A stretch of DNA of 64,000 nucleotides from Nitrosomonas sp. (GTDB taxonomy: Bacteria; Pseudomonadota; Gammaproteobacteria; Burkholderiales; Nitrosomonadaceae), in the NCBI RefSeq assembly GCF_019635155.1, contig NZ_JAHBZY010000013.1, positions 1-64,000 on the forward strand. The letters are read 5' to 3'. The stretch's first letter is position 1. Every line of letters starts with the position of its first letter. Below are positions 1-7,594 of the stretch, piece by piece. The notes under the pieces were generated by a model, which saw only the letters and a list, made by a program, of their open reading frames with translations, was not told the DNA's origin and searched no databases. The translations under genes were made by a program, and so were the position numbers.

Positions 1-64
1 CATTGACAGAAAATGCTGCCAGGATTATCAGGATTGTAAAATTAATAAGACTTATCTTTCGCAT
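1..64 (-). CDS. 5' end of a TrbL-like conjugation gene (partial, runs off window)
   Basis: Only the first 21 codons are inside the window. The ATG at 62-64 is preceded on the minus strand by a good ribosome site (AGAGGATAAGCAA). The encoded residues begin MRKISLINFTILIILAAFSV, a typical export signal or first membrane segment. The gene lies 48 bp downstream of a small lipoprotein and a TrbJ-like tail, in the order trbJ-trbK-trbL known from P-type conjugation operons, so TrbL (the polytopic VirB6-like channel protein) is the best guess. The assignment rests on gene order and the signal segment alone. Any exported protein could begin this way. Confidence 0.4.
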   Translation of the reverse strand, partial: MRKISLINFTILIILAAFSVN

Positions 65-112
65 TTGCTTATCCTCTTAGCTAATTAAATTACAAATCAA
101 TTGCTAACCTGT

Positions 113-289
113 TTATTCACCAAATTCTTCGATATCCATTACAGACCAACTTTTTCTTTCTGGTAATTCGCTTAATTCTTTTTTTGGCTCCTTTGTTTCG
201 ATAACCCCATCACCATCCTTGGAACAAGCCGGTAATAGAAACAAAGGTAATAAACATACGATGAAAATAATCAGGTGTTTCGTTCTCAT
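113..289 (-). CDS. Small lipoprotein, TrbK/entry-exclusion-like
   Basis: 58-residue lipoprotein. The start at 287-289 is chosen because AAAGGAG lies just upstream. A hydrophobic signal of about 20 residues ends in the lipobox LLPAC, so the mature protein should be anchored by Cys22. The mature part is only about 37 charged residues and ends with KSWSVMDIEEFGE. A one-domain lipoprotein right after a TrbJ-like gene matches the position of TrbK, which blocks redundant conjugation in IncP-type systems. Sequence similarity among such exclusion lipoproteins is very low, so the name is positional inference. Its KxWSVxD tail motif recurs at the end of the upstream TrbJ-like fragment. Confidence 0.5.
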   Translation of the reverse strand: MRTKHLIIFIVCLLPLFLLPACSKDGDGVIETKEPKKELSELPERKSWSVMDIEEFGE

Positions 290-311
290 GATGATCTCCT
301 TTAAACAGAAT

Positions 312-507
312 TTAATATGCATCCCTAACTGACCATTTTTTTCCGGGTGGCAATGTTTGCGGGCTCAATCGTTTTGTGGCTGCTTCCCGCGCGGCCTGCC
401 ACATCGCTTTCTGGTCGACATCGGCCTGGTTCTGGGCATTAATGGCATTGTGTTGCGCTATGAGTAAATGGCGGATTTGCAATAGTTGGTTTGCCTGGTG
501 ACGGTAG
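312..507 (-). pseudogene. 3' fragment of a TrbJ/VirB5-like conjugation gene, cut by the IS
   Basis: The open frame continues a few codons into the insertion sequence (to 539), but native coding ends at the IS border near 507. What remains is about 64 C-terminal residues: an Ala/Gln-rich helix (QANQLLQIRHLLIAQHNAIN) followed by NQADVDQKAMWQAAREAATK and the tail KKWSVRDAY. Long amphipathic Gln/Ala-rich C-termini are typical of TrbJ/VirB5 minor-pilus proteins, and the gene is followed by a TrbK-like lipoprotein and a gene with an export signal. The N-terminal three quarters are missing, so the gene is almost certainly dead. The family call is moderate and the truncation is directly visible. Confidence 0.5.
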
Positions 508-539
508 GTGTCAACATACTTTTCGCCTGAATACATCAT

Positions 540-1631
540 TTAAGCAACTTTTTTCTCGCAACTTCCGGTGGGTTGCTCATTACCGGGATTAAGCTTCACA
601 ACAGGCTCGTGTGCCCAGTTTCTGGTTTTACCTGACCAACGTTCCGGATGTTTCCTTTTTGCTTTCTCATACACGCGTTTTCGTTGTTCCAGAATAGTGA
701 TATCCTCACCATTATGGCGTTGCGCTGGCGTTACATATTTTATACCGCTATGGCGATGACAATCGTTATACCAGTCAACAAAACGAAGCACCCACTGACG
801 TGCTTCATCAAGGTTTTCAAAAGGTTTTGATGGATAAGTTGGCGCATATTTCATGGTTCTGAACAGCGCCTCTGAATAAGGATTGTCATTACTCACCGAT
901 GGACGGCTGAATGAGGGAACAACGCCGAGTTTTTGCATTGTTGCCAGCATGGTTGCACCTTTCATCGGACTGCCATTATCGGAATGTAATACGACCTCAT
1001 GACCCGCAGGTAATATCTCAGTCAGGCGCGCCTTTCGCAAGACCTCTGCTGCCTGCTCTGACGACTCATTCTCATAGACTTCCCAGCCAACGATTTTACG
1101 ACTATAAATATCCATAAACAGATACAGGTAAAAGAACACGCCTTTAAGCGTGCTGGCCAGGTAGGTGATGTCCCATGACCACACCTGGTTGGCCCCATCT
1201 GCAATATAAGCTGCCGGTTTCTTTATTGTGGCTGGATTAGCTGAACGCCCCCGGTGATGTAACTGACCGGCGTCACGCAAAATACGATAGAAGCTGCTCT
1301 CCGATGCCAGATAAATCGCTTTATCCGCTAATGCAGGCACAATCTGTTTGGGTGTCCGGTTGCAGAATTCTTCGCTGTTACAAACGGCGAGAATGTGTTT
1401 TCTTTCCTGCTCACTGAGTTTGTTAGCGGGCGTTTTCCTGATTGTCTGCCGACGATCTTCTGTGCCTGTAACCCGCCAGTGTTGTAACGTGCGACAGCTG
1501 ATGCTGACGACTTCACAGGCCAGGTGCTGTCGCACACCTTGGTCCACTGCTTCTGCTATCAGTTTTATGGCCATCTGGCGATCCTGCGAAGATATTAGTC
1601 TTCCTCGCTTATTCCCCAGATGGCCTCGCAC
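540..1631 (-). CDS. IS3-family transposase OrfB (DDE integrase domain)
   Basis: Catalytic half of the transposase, 363 residues. An N-terminal helix-turn-helix-like region (about 1-60) is followed by an HTH_21-like segment and an rve-type integrase core. The catalytic triad is visible as the Asp of WSWDITYL, the Asp of LHSDNGSP and the Glu of YSEALFRTMKY. The apparent start is a GTG directly after the A6 run. It is probably not a real start: OrfB should be made as an OrfAB fusion by -1 frameshifting in the 37-nt overlap with orfA. No internal stop is seen, so the protein could be functional. Confidence 0.9.
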   Translation of the reverse strand: MRGHLGNKRGRLISSQDRQMAIKLIAEAVDQGVRQHLACEVVSISCRTLQHWRVTGTEDRRQTIRKTPANKLSEQERKHILAVCNSEEFCNRTPKQIVPALADKAIYLASESSFYRILRDAGQLHHRGRSANPATIKKPAAYIADGANQVWSWDITYLASTLKGVFFYLYLFMDIYSRKIVGWEVYENESSEQAAEVLRKARLTEILPAGHEVVLHSDNGSPMKGATMLATMQKLGVVPSFSRPSVSNDNPYSEALFRTMKYAPTYPSKPFENLDEARQWVLRFVDWYNDCHRHSGIKYVTPAQRHNGEDITILEQRKRVYEKAKRKHPERWSGKTRNWAHEPVVKLNPGNEQPTGSCEKKVA

Positions 1632-2095
1632 TTTTTTGACAATACCAATAGCGCAGCTGCTTCTGCCAGCGCTTTTTCCTTACGTTTGAGTTCAGACTCA
1701 AGACGTTTTATCTGTTTCTTGTCTTCATGGCGGCAGCGACTTTTCTCTTTCTCAACCTGAGCGTTACGTTGATAGCCTGACAAAGCAGCCGTTTTCCACT
1801 GCTGAACCTGCTCCGGATAAAGACCTTTGCTGCGGCAATACTCACTCAGTTGCGCACTGTTCAAGCCAGCCGTTTCAATTACAACCGCTAATTTATCTTC
1901 CGCCGTCCAATTCTCCGATTTGCTGTGATCTCCCGGCACTGCGATTCCTCCATTCCGATATTCTTTTCTCCATTTGTAAAGCGTAACATCAGATACGCCG
2001 GTTTCTTTACACAATTGCGGGGCAGACACCGGGTTGGGCGGCATCATTCTTTTGATTACTGAATCTTTAAATTCTTTCGAATAACATTTTTGCAT
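1595..2095 (-). CDS. IS3-family transposase OrfA (HTH protein)
   Basis: 166-residue DNA-binding half of the transposase. The N-terminal helix-turn-helix of the HTH_Tnp_1 type is seen in KEFKDSVIKRM through CKETGVSDVTLYKWRKEY. A second HTH-like stretch lies at about 65-100, followed by a Lys/Glu-rich coiled coil (about 115-155) resembling the leucine zipper used by IS3 OrfA proteins for dimerisation. Near the C-terminus, LSKKCE overlaps the slippery heptamer. At the -1 frame the product continues as LSKKVRGHLGNK into OrfB. Confidence 0.9.
   Translation of the reverse strand: MQKCYSKEFKDSVIKRMMPPNPVSAPQLCKETGVSDVTLYKWRKEYRNGGIAVPGDHSKSENWTAEDKLAVVIETAGLNSAQLSEYCRSKGLYPEQVQQWKTAALSGYQRNAQVEKEKSRCRHEDKKQIKRLESELKRKEKALAEAAALLVLSKKCEAIWGISEED
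1631..1637 (-). promoter_or_regulatory. Slippery A6G frameshift site of the IS3 element
   Basis: On the minus strand the sequence reads AAAAAAG across 1637-1631, inside the orfA/orfB overlap. This heptamer is the classic signal for programmed -1 frameshifting that yields the OrfAB transposase in IS3-family elements. Sliding back one base joins Lys-Lys of OrfA directly to the OrfB frame. A stimulatory RNA structure downstream was not worked out. Confidence 0.75.
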
Positions 2096-2168
2096 CGTAT
2101 CCTCTCGCTTCGCCCTTCAGGTTTTTAAGTTTTAAATGAGGCGAAAGGTATCCTGACACGTAGGGTTC

Positions 2169-3044
2169 ATGAATATGCTTCTTAAAAGTATGCGCGACGC
2201 CACCCCAAAAGATGGGCTGTTTGAGAGTCAACAAACGCAGTTTTTTACTGAAATGTATGATCAACAGCTTGCACAACAATTGTCAAAGCGTGGAATAGGC
2301 ATTGCCAATATTATGGTTAAACAATTGGGTCGGAATAGTGATTCGATTTCATCGCAATCATCGATAAGCCAAACGGATGCAATCTTGTCTTCCCTTGATA
2401 CTATTAATCAATCGCCACTGGCAAAAAATGGGCATCCCAATGATAAATCAGAAAACTTATGGCCAGGTTCTCTAAGCTCGATGGAACCGATGACTCCAGC
2501 ATATAGCGAGAAATCAATAAGTGAGGTTTTTAATAAACCAACTGAGAACGATCCACAATTGAGAATTCCATCGAATTCATCGACTAATTTTATTGAAATG
2601 CTTCTTCCTCATGCAAAAACAGCCGCTCAATCGACGGGAATCCCTCCGCATTTTATGTTGGCACAAGCTGCGCTTGAGAGTGGGTGGGGTAAGCATGAGA
2701 TACGCTATGCTGATAACAGCCCTAGTTATAATTTATTCGGTATCAAAGCTGGAGCAAATTGGAAGGGAGATGTGGTGGAGACAGTAACTACCGAATATAT
2801 TAATGGCGTACCACAAAAATCGATTGAAAAGTTTCGCGCCTATAGCTCTTATGCTGAGGGTTTTCATGACTACGCGAAGCTCCTAATGGACAATCCTCGA
2901 TATGCGAAAGTCCTGCAATCAACAGATGCGGTGTCTTTTGCAAACGGCTTGCAACGTGCGGGTTATGCGACCGACCCCAAATATGCGGAGAAGTTGATTC
3001 GAATACTTAATAGTGAAAGATTACAAAATCGGGAATTTATTTAA
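2169..3044 (+). CDS. flgJ: FlgJ, 5'-truncated (peptidoglycan hydrolase/rod assembly)
   Basis: FlgJ scaffolds the periplasmic rod with its N-terminal half and digests peptidoglycan with its C-terminal glucosaminidase/muramidase domain. Here the reading frame is open only from the IS border: in frame upstream is GTA-GGG-TTC and then a stop inside the IS end. The protein begins at MNMLLKSMRDATPKDGLFES, which in intact FlgJ lies about 45 residues from the start, so the first part of the rod-binding domain is gone. The hydrolase domain (about 140-291) is complete, with ALESGWGKHEIRYADNSPSY and YNLFGIKAGANWKG. No convincing ribosome site precedes 2169. It may be poorly expressed or non-functional in rod assembly. 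Confidence 0.85.
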   Translation: MNMLLKSMRDATPKDGLFESQQTQFFTEMYDQQLAQQLSKRGIGIANIMVKQLGRNSDSISSQSSISQTDAILSSLDTINQSPLAKNGHPNDKSENLWPGSLSSMEPMTPAYSEKSISEVFNKPTENDPQLRIPSNSSTNFIEMLLPHAKTAAQSTGIPPHFMLAQAALESGWGKHEIRYADNSPSYNLFGIKAGANWKGDVVETVTTEYINGVPQKSIEKFRAYSSYAEGFHDYAKLLMDNPRYAKVLQSTDAVSFANGLQRAGYATDPKYAEKLIRILNSERLQNREFI

Positions 3045-3056
3045 CCAGCGAATTTT

Positions 3057-3083
3057 TTAACTCTTTTATTTTTGCGCCGATAT
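3057..3083 (+). promoter_or_regulatory. Candidate sigma-28 (FliA) promoter for flgKL
   Basis: TTAA at 3057-3060, a 15-base spacer and GCCGATAT at 3076-3083 closely match the flagellar sigma factor consensus (TAAA, 15 bases, GCCGATAA), 40 bp before the flgK ATG. In enteric bacteria flgKL has a FliA-dependent class III promoter. It would keep flgK and flgL independent of the damaged upstream operon. Confidence 0.6.
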
Positions 3084-3123
3084 CAACTCTATATTTAATT
3101 TTTTAAAGAATTAGTTATAAATC

Positions 3124-5022
3124 ATGGGAAATAGTATTCTTGATGTTGGATTTTCGGGGTTATTAACATCACAAAATCAATTATTGACGACAAGCCATAA
3201 TATTAGTAACGCAAATACACCCGGCTTCAATCGTCAGAAAGTACTGCTAACCACTAACACCGCTCAATCAACTGGCTCAGGATTTATAGGGCGCGGTGTC
3301 AGTGCAACAACTGTTCAGCGCGTTTATAACCAATTTCTGGTTGGTCAATCTTTACAAATTCAGACACAGAGTCAAGCGCTAGACAATAACTATACTGAGA
3401 TAAAGCAGTTGGATAATATGTTTGCCGAAACCACTTCCGGACTTTCTCCAACTTTACAGAATTTTTTTACTGCTATACAGGATGTCGCAACAAATTCATC
3501 GGTAATTCCATCGCGACAATCTATGCTTAGTAATGCTGAAGCGCTTGTTTCTCGTTTTCATAGTATGGATCAACGTATTACACAAATTAGAGATGGAATC
3601 AATACCCAGATAACGAGTGCAGTTACAGAAATTAATTCTCTTGCTGGTCAAATTTCTCAGATTAATCAACAAATAATTTGGGCGGAAGGCGCAGCGAGTG
3701 GGCAACCTGCTAATGACATGTTGGATCAACGCGATGAGCTTATTAATCAATTAAATAAAATAATAAATACTGATACGGTACGTCAGAGTGATGGTACTGT
3801 GAATGTATATGTTGGTACAGGTCAAGCGTTAGTCGTTGGTGCTCAAACACTGACACTCCAAGCGATCAAATCTCCCGATGTCCCCGAGCAATTAACAATC
3901 GGACTTATGAATGGTTCGAGTACCATTAGGCTTCCGGAAAACCAGATTTCCGGTGGAACTTTAGGTGGGTTGTTAGCCTTTCGTAACGACACACTTGATA
4001 AAGCTCAAAACACATTGGGAAGAATTGCAATCAATCTGGCACAATCATTCAATGAGCAGCACCAGCTAGGTATGGATCTGAATGGAGACATGGGAAAAGA
4101 TTTTTTCGCTCTACCAGCTCCAAAAATTATCTCAGCGCTGAGCAACAATGTTGCTTCGAATATTACTACACAAATAACTGACTATAGTGCTTTAACAACC
4201 AGTGATTATCAGTTTTCTTATGATGGTACAAATTACACGTTAACGAGATTATCTGATAATACTTCTACTACTCCATCAAGTACATTTCCGATAACTCTTG
4301 ATGGAGTAACGGTAACTACTGCTTCGATGCTGCCAAGTGAAAGATTTCGTATTCAACCGACCGTTAATGGCGCAAAGGATATTGCCGTAAATATTACTGA
4401 TACCACCAAAATCGCAGCTGCTGCACCTAATCGCACTAGTGCGGCATTGACAAATACTGGCACAGGAACGATTAGTGCAGGTTCAGTCAATCCTTTACCA
4501 CTGGATGCCAATCTACTGCAACCGCTCACAATCACATTTACAGCATCGGGTTTATTTGATGTGACGGGTATTGGTACTGGGTTACCGGCGACAAATCAAG
4601 CATATAATGCTGGTACAGACATCAGTTTTAATGGTTTTACGTTCCAAATTAATGGAAATCCGGCAGCGGGTGATGTTTTTACGGTGATACCCAACAGCAG
4701 TGGTGTTGCAGATAATCGGAATATATTGAAGCTGGGAGCATTGCAATCAGCCAATACAATTCAAAATGGTACGGCAACTTACCAATCTGCCTATGGACAG
4801 TTAGTTAGCGAGATTGGTAATAAAACTCGAGAGCTAGAAGTTACAAGTAAAGCTCAAGCGAACTTATTGACGCAAACTCAGAATTCGATTCAATCGGTTT
4901 CTGGTGTTAATTTGGATGAAGAAGCGGCAAATCTGCTGCGATTCCAGCAAGTTTATCAGGCCTCAAGCAAAGTCATTGAATTAAGCAAGACTTTATTTGA
5001 CTCTATTCTTCAATTTGGTTAA
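3124..5022 (+). CDS. flgK: Flagellar hook-filament junction protein FlgK (HAP1)
   Basis: FlgK is the first junction protein between hook and filament and is exported through the flagellar secretion channel. The N-terminus has the axial-protein signature (LLTTSHNISNANTPGFNRQ). The C-terminal helix (EEAANLLRFQQVYQASSKVI, then LSKTLFDSI) is the conserved FlgK/flagellin-type D0 segment. At 632 residues it is slightly longer than the enteric protein (about 550), the extra length lying in a Thr/Ser/Asn-rich middle region (about 330-560). One part of this, with FNGFTFQINGNPAAGDVF, resembles a segment in FlgL. It lies 25 bp upstream of flgL and is probably cotranscribed. Confidence 0.97.
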   Translation: MGNSILDVGFSGLLTSQNQLLTTSHNISNANTPGFNRQKVLLTTNTAQSTGSGFIGRGVSATTVQRVYNQFLVGQSLQIQTQSQALDNNYTEIKQLDNMFAETTSGLSPTLQNFFTAIQDVATNSSVIPSRQSMLSNAEALVSRFHSMDQRITQIRDGINTQITSAVTEINSLAGQISQINQQIIWAEGAASGQPANDMLDQRDELINQLNKIINTDTVRQSDGTVNVYVGTGQALVVGAQTLTLQAIKSPDVPEQLTIGLMNGSSTIRLPENQISGGTLGGLLAFRNDTLDKAQNTLGRIAINLAQSFNEQHQLGMDLNGDMGKDFFALPAPKIISALSNNVASNITTQITDYSALTTSDYQFSYDGTNYTLTRLSDNTSTTPSSTFPITLDGVTVTTASMLPSERFRIQPTVNGAKDIAVNITDTTKIAAAAPNRTSAALTNTGTGTISAGSVNPLPLDANLLQPLTITFTASGLFDVTGIGTGLPATNQAYNAGTDISFNGFTFQINGNPAAGDVFTVIPNSSGVADNRNILKLGALQSANTIQNGTATYQSAYGQLVSEIGNKTRELEVTSKAQANLLTQTQNSIQSVSGVNLDEEAANLLRFQQVYQASSKVIELSKTLFDSILQFG

Positions 5023-5047
5023 ATATTATTAATTGAAAGGCGGGATT

Positions 5048-6256
5048 ATGCGTATCAGTACTAATACCATATATGAAGCTGGAACTAATATGATGCTTCA
5101 GCAGCAAGAGAAGCTGATGAAAACACAACAACAGCTTTCCACAGGTAGAAGGATACTTACACCTTCCGATGATCCTATTTCGGCAGCGCAAGTGTTAAAT
5201 ATCGCACAATCAGCTTCGCTAAATGAGCAATACTCCGTAAATCGAGGTAGTGCCAGCTCATCGCTATCATTAGAAGAAAACGTATTGAGACAAGTAACAA
5301 CGGCGCTTCAAGACCTTCACAGTACAACAGTCTATGCCGGAAACTCGTCATTAACTGATAATGAACGCAAAATTCTGGCGACTGAGTTACGCAGTAATTT
5401 AGAATCTCTCGTGGGTTTGGCAAATACGACGGACGAAAAGGGGCAATATCTATTCTCGGGATATCAAGCACAAACGAAACCTTTTGTGCAGACGGGGCTC
5501 TCGGTTACATATGCTGGTGACCAAGGGCAGAGAATGAATCAAGTCGGTTCTGCGCGACAGCTTGCTATCAGTGATTCGGGTACAGATATTTTTGAGCGTA
5601 TCAAGAATGGTAATGGCGTTTTTTCAACAGCTGCAAATCCTTTAAACACTGGTACAGGAGTCATTGACGTGGGTTCGGTGATAACCCCAGCAAGTCTTAC
5701 CGGTGATAATTATGAGGTGACTTTTAATGTATCAGGTAGTGTGACAACTTACGATATAGTCGATACTACAACTGCTACAACTATTTCATCAGGGAATCCT
5801 TACACAAGTAACAATACAATTAGTTTTGCTGGAATGCAGTTGAGTATTAAAGGTGATCCCGCTAATGGCGATAAATTCTCAGTGTCACCAAGTCAAAATC
5901 AGAGCATTTTTGATACTGTGAGTAATTTGATAACAGCGCTTGAAACACCATCAAGTGGTCAGCCTGGTGGTACACGGCTGGCAAATAGCCTGAGTTCCGT
6001 GCTGCAAAATGTTAATAATAGCTTGGAACATGTACTGACTAAGCAAGCATCCATAGGAGCTCGACTACAAGAAATCGAAACGCTTGAAAGCGTTGGCGAT
6101 GATCAAAGCATTCAATTTGAGCAATTACTTTCAAATCTGCAGGATGTTGATTTTGCTAAAGCGATATCCGATCTAAACAGGCAACAACTTTATCTGGAAG
6201 CGGCTCAACAATCTTATGTGAAGGTATCCGGGTTATCGCTATTTAATTATATTTGA
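5048..6256 (+). CDS. flgL: Flagellar hook-filament junction protein FlgL (HAP3)
   Basis: FlgL joins FlgK to the flagellin filament. The start MRISTNTIYEAGTNMMLQQQ is chosen because AAAGGCGGG precedes it. An in-frame codon 15 bases upstream gives an unlikely longer form. The N-terminal coiled coil with STGRRILTPSDDP and the C-terminal helix ending YVKVSGLSLFNYI are typical flagellin-like D0/D1 parts. At 402 residues it is about 100 longer than enteric FlgL, because of a beta-rich insertion (about 185-300) with ISFAGMQLSIKGDPANGDKF, similar to the FlgK insertion. It is the last gene of this flagellar block; the next genes are on the opposite strand. Confidence 0.97.
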   Translation: MRISTNTIYEAGTNMMLQQQEKLMKTQQQLSTGRRILTPSDDPISAAQVLNIAQSASLNEQYSVNRGSASSSLSLEENVLRQVTTALQDLHSTTVYAGNSSLTDNERKILATELRSNLESLVGLANTTDEKGQYLFSGYQAQTKPFVQTGLSVTYAGDQGQRMNQVGSARQLAISDSGTDIFERIKNGNGVFSTAANPLNTGTGVIDVGSVITPASLTGDNYEVTFNVSGSVTTYDIVDTTTATTISSGNPYTSNNTISFAGMQLSIKGDPANGDKFSVSPSQNQSIFDTVSNLITALETPSSGQPGGTRLANSLSSVLQNVNNSLEHVLTKQASIGARLQEIETLESVGDDQSIQFEQLLSNLQDVDFAKAISDLNRQQLYLEAAQQSYVKVSGLSLFNYI

Positions 6257-6268
6257 TAGTGCATCACT

Positions 6269-7585
6269 TTAATTCGGAATATTTTTTTTCTGATAATTGA
6301 TTCCCTGGTATCCGATATCATGGCGGATTTGAGAGCCGTCAAAGTGGATTTTTTCTATAAGCTTATAAGCAAATTGTTGCGCAAGTTTAATATTTTCTTC
6401 TAGCGCCACTACACATAAAACACGACCACCAGCTGTAACAATTTCATCATCTTTACCTCCCAAAGCAGTTCCTGCTTGAAAAATATGAAAATTATCAGTT
6501 TGCTGTTGAACTGCAATTAATTCTCTCAAACCGCTGATGGCATCATTCTGTCTTGGTTTCTCAGGATAGCCCGAAGAAGCCATTACTACTCCCAGCGCAG
6601 TTCGGCGGTCCCATTCGATATTAGCTTTATCCAATGTGCCATCAATCGCATGTTCAATGAGTGCCACCAGATCACTTCTTAAACGTAACAGGATTGGTTG
6701 AGTTTCAGGATCACCAAGGCGGCAATTGAATTCCAATACTTTCACCTGATTCTCAGGTGTAATCATCAAACCCGCATATAGAAAACCGGTGTAGGTGATG
6801 CCTTCCTTCATCATCCCATTGACTACTGGATCCATGATATTGCGCATAATTTGAGCGTGCAAGCTGGGTGTGACAAAAGGTGTGGGTGAATATGCACCCA
6901 TGCCACCTGTATTGGGTCCAAGATTTCCATCTAAAAGACGTTTATGATCCTGGCTGGTTGCTAAGGGCAGGATATGAACACCGTCGGTCATGACGATGAA
7001 GCTGGCTTCTGTTCCTTCGATATATTCCTCAATAATAATCTCGTTACCCGCTGTGCCAAGATTATTTTCAACGAGTAATGCATTAACGGCTGCATGAGCT
7101 TGCTCTGCAGTTCTGGCAATGAATACGCCTTTTCCTGCTGCTAAGCCGTTAGCCTTTATTACCAATGGCGCACCATGCTGCTTTTCTATATAGGCATGAG
7201 CAAGATCCGGATGCTCAAAACTTGCATAGGCGGCGGTCGGTATGTTATGCCGCGTCATGAATTTTTTAGCAAAAGTTTTTGACGTTTCAAGTTGCGCGGC
7301 TTGCCGTGTTGGTCCAAAAATTTTTAAACCGGCCGCTCGAAATGCATCGACGATACCAGCGGCAAGCGGAATCTCCGGGCCAACCAGTGTTATGGCAATT
7401 TGTTCTTTTTTTGCAAAATCAATCAAGTCCGGAAACGAAGTGATTGGAATATTTTGTAGCGCTGGTTCCAATTCAGTTCCGGCATTACCTGGCGCAACAA
7501 ATACTTTATGTACTCGAGGCGATAAACTGAGTTTCCATGCTAACGCATGTTCCCTGCCGCCATTACCAATAACCAACAATTTCAT
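6269..7585 (-). CDS. purD: Phosphoribosylamine-glycine ligase (GAR synthetase)
   Basis: Second step of de novo purine synthesis: phosphoribosylamine + glycine + ATP gives GAR. The N-terminal Rossmann-like domain (MKLLVIGNGGREHALAWKLS) is followed by an ATP-grasp domain (about 100-290) with PLVIKANGLAAGKGVF and GPNTGGMGAYSPTPF, then LEFNCRLGDPETQPIL for metal and ATP binding, and a C-terminal PurDC domain. Length 438 is near the family norm (about 425-430), with a short extra tail (YQKKNIPN). It is 9 bp downstream of purH and clearly in one operon with it. Confidence 0.98.
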   Translation of the reverse strand: MKLLVIGNGGREHALAWKLSLSPRVHKVFVAPGNAGTELEPALQNIPITSFPDLIDFAKKEQIAITLVGPEIPLAAGIVDAFRAAGLKIFGPTRQAAQLETSKTFAKKFMTRHNIPTAAYASFEHPDLAHAYIEKQHGAPLVIKANGLAAGKGVFIARTAEQAHAAVNALLVENNLGTAGNEIIIEEYIEGTEASFIVMTDGVHILPLATSQDHKRLLDGNLGPNTGGMGAYSPTPFVTPSLHAQIMRNIMDPVVNGMMKEGITYTGFLYAGLMITPENQVKVLEFNCRLGDPETQPILLRLRSDLVALIEHAIDGTLDKANIEWDRRTALGVVMASSGYPEKPRQNDAISGLRELIAVQQQTDNFHIFQAGTALGGKDDEIVTAGGRVLCVVALEENIKLAQQFAYKLIEKIHFDGSQIRHDIGYQGINYQKKNIPN

Positions 7586-7594
7586 ATAATGTCG

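Larger units (their letters stand above)
508..2159 (-). mobile_element. IS3-family insertion sequence
   Basis: A two-ORF element of about 1.65 kb with an OrfA/OrfB overlap and an A6G slippage site. The ends are imperfect inverted repeats: TGTCAACATACTTTTCGCCT on the plus strand from 509, and TGTCAGGATACCTTTCGCCT on the minus strand from 2158 (17 of 20 identical). GTAG(G) occurs immediately outside both ends (504-508 and 2160-2164) and could be a 4-5 bp target duplication. However, the genes on the two sides are unrelated (conjugation tail on the left, flgJ on the right), so the left neighbour cannot be the original 5' half of flgJ. The element looks intact and possibly active. Confidence 0.9.

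Noticed and set aside
1348-1689. 113-codon plus-strand frame within the IS
   Set aside because: Antisense to transposase OrfB/OrfA with no start signal. IS3 elements do not encode a protein there.
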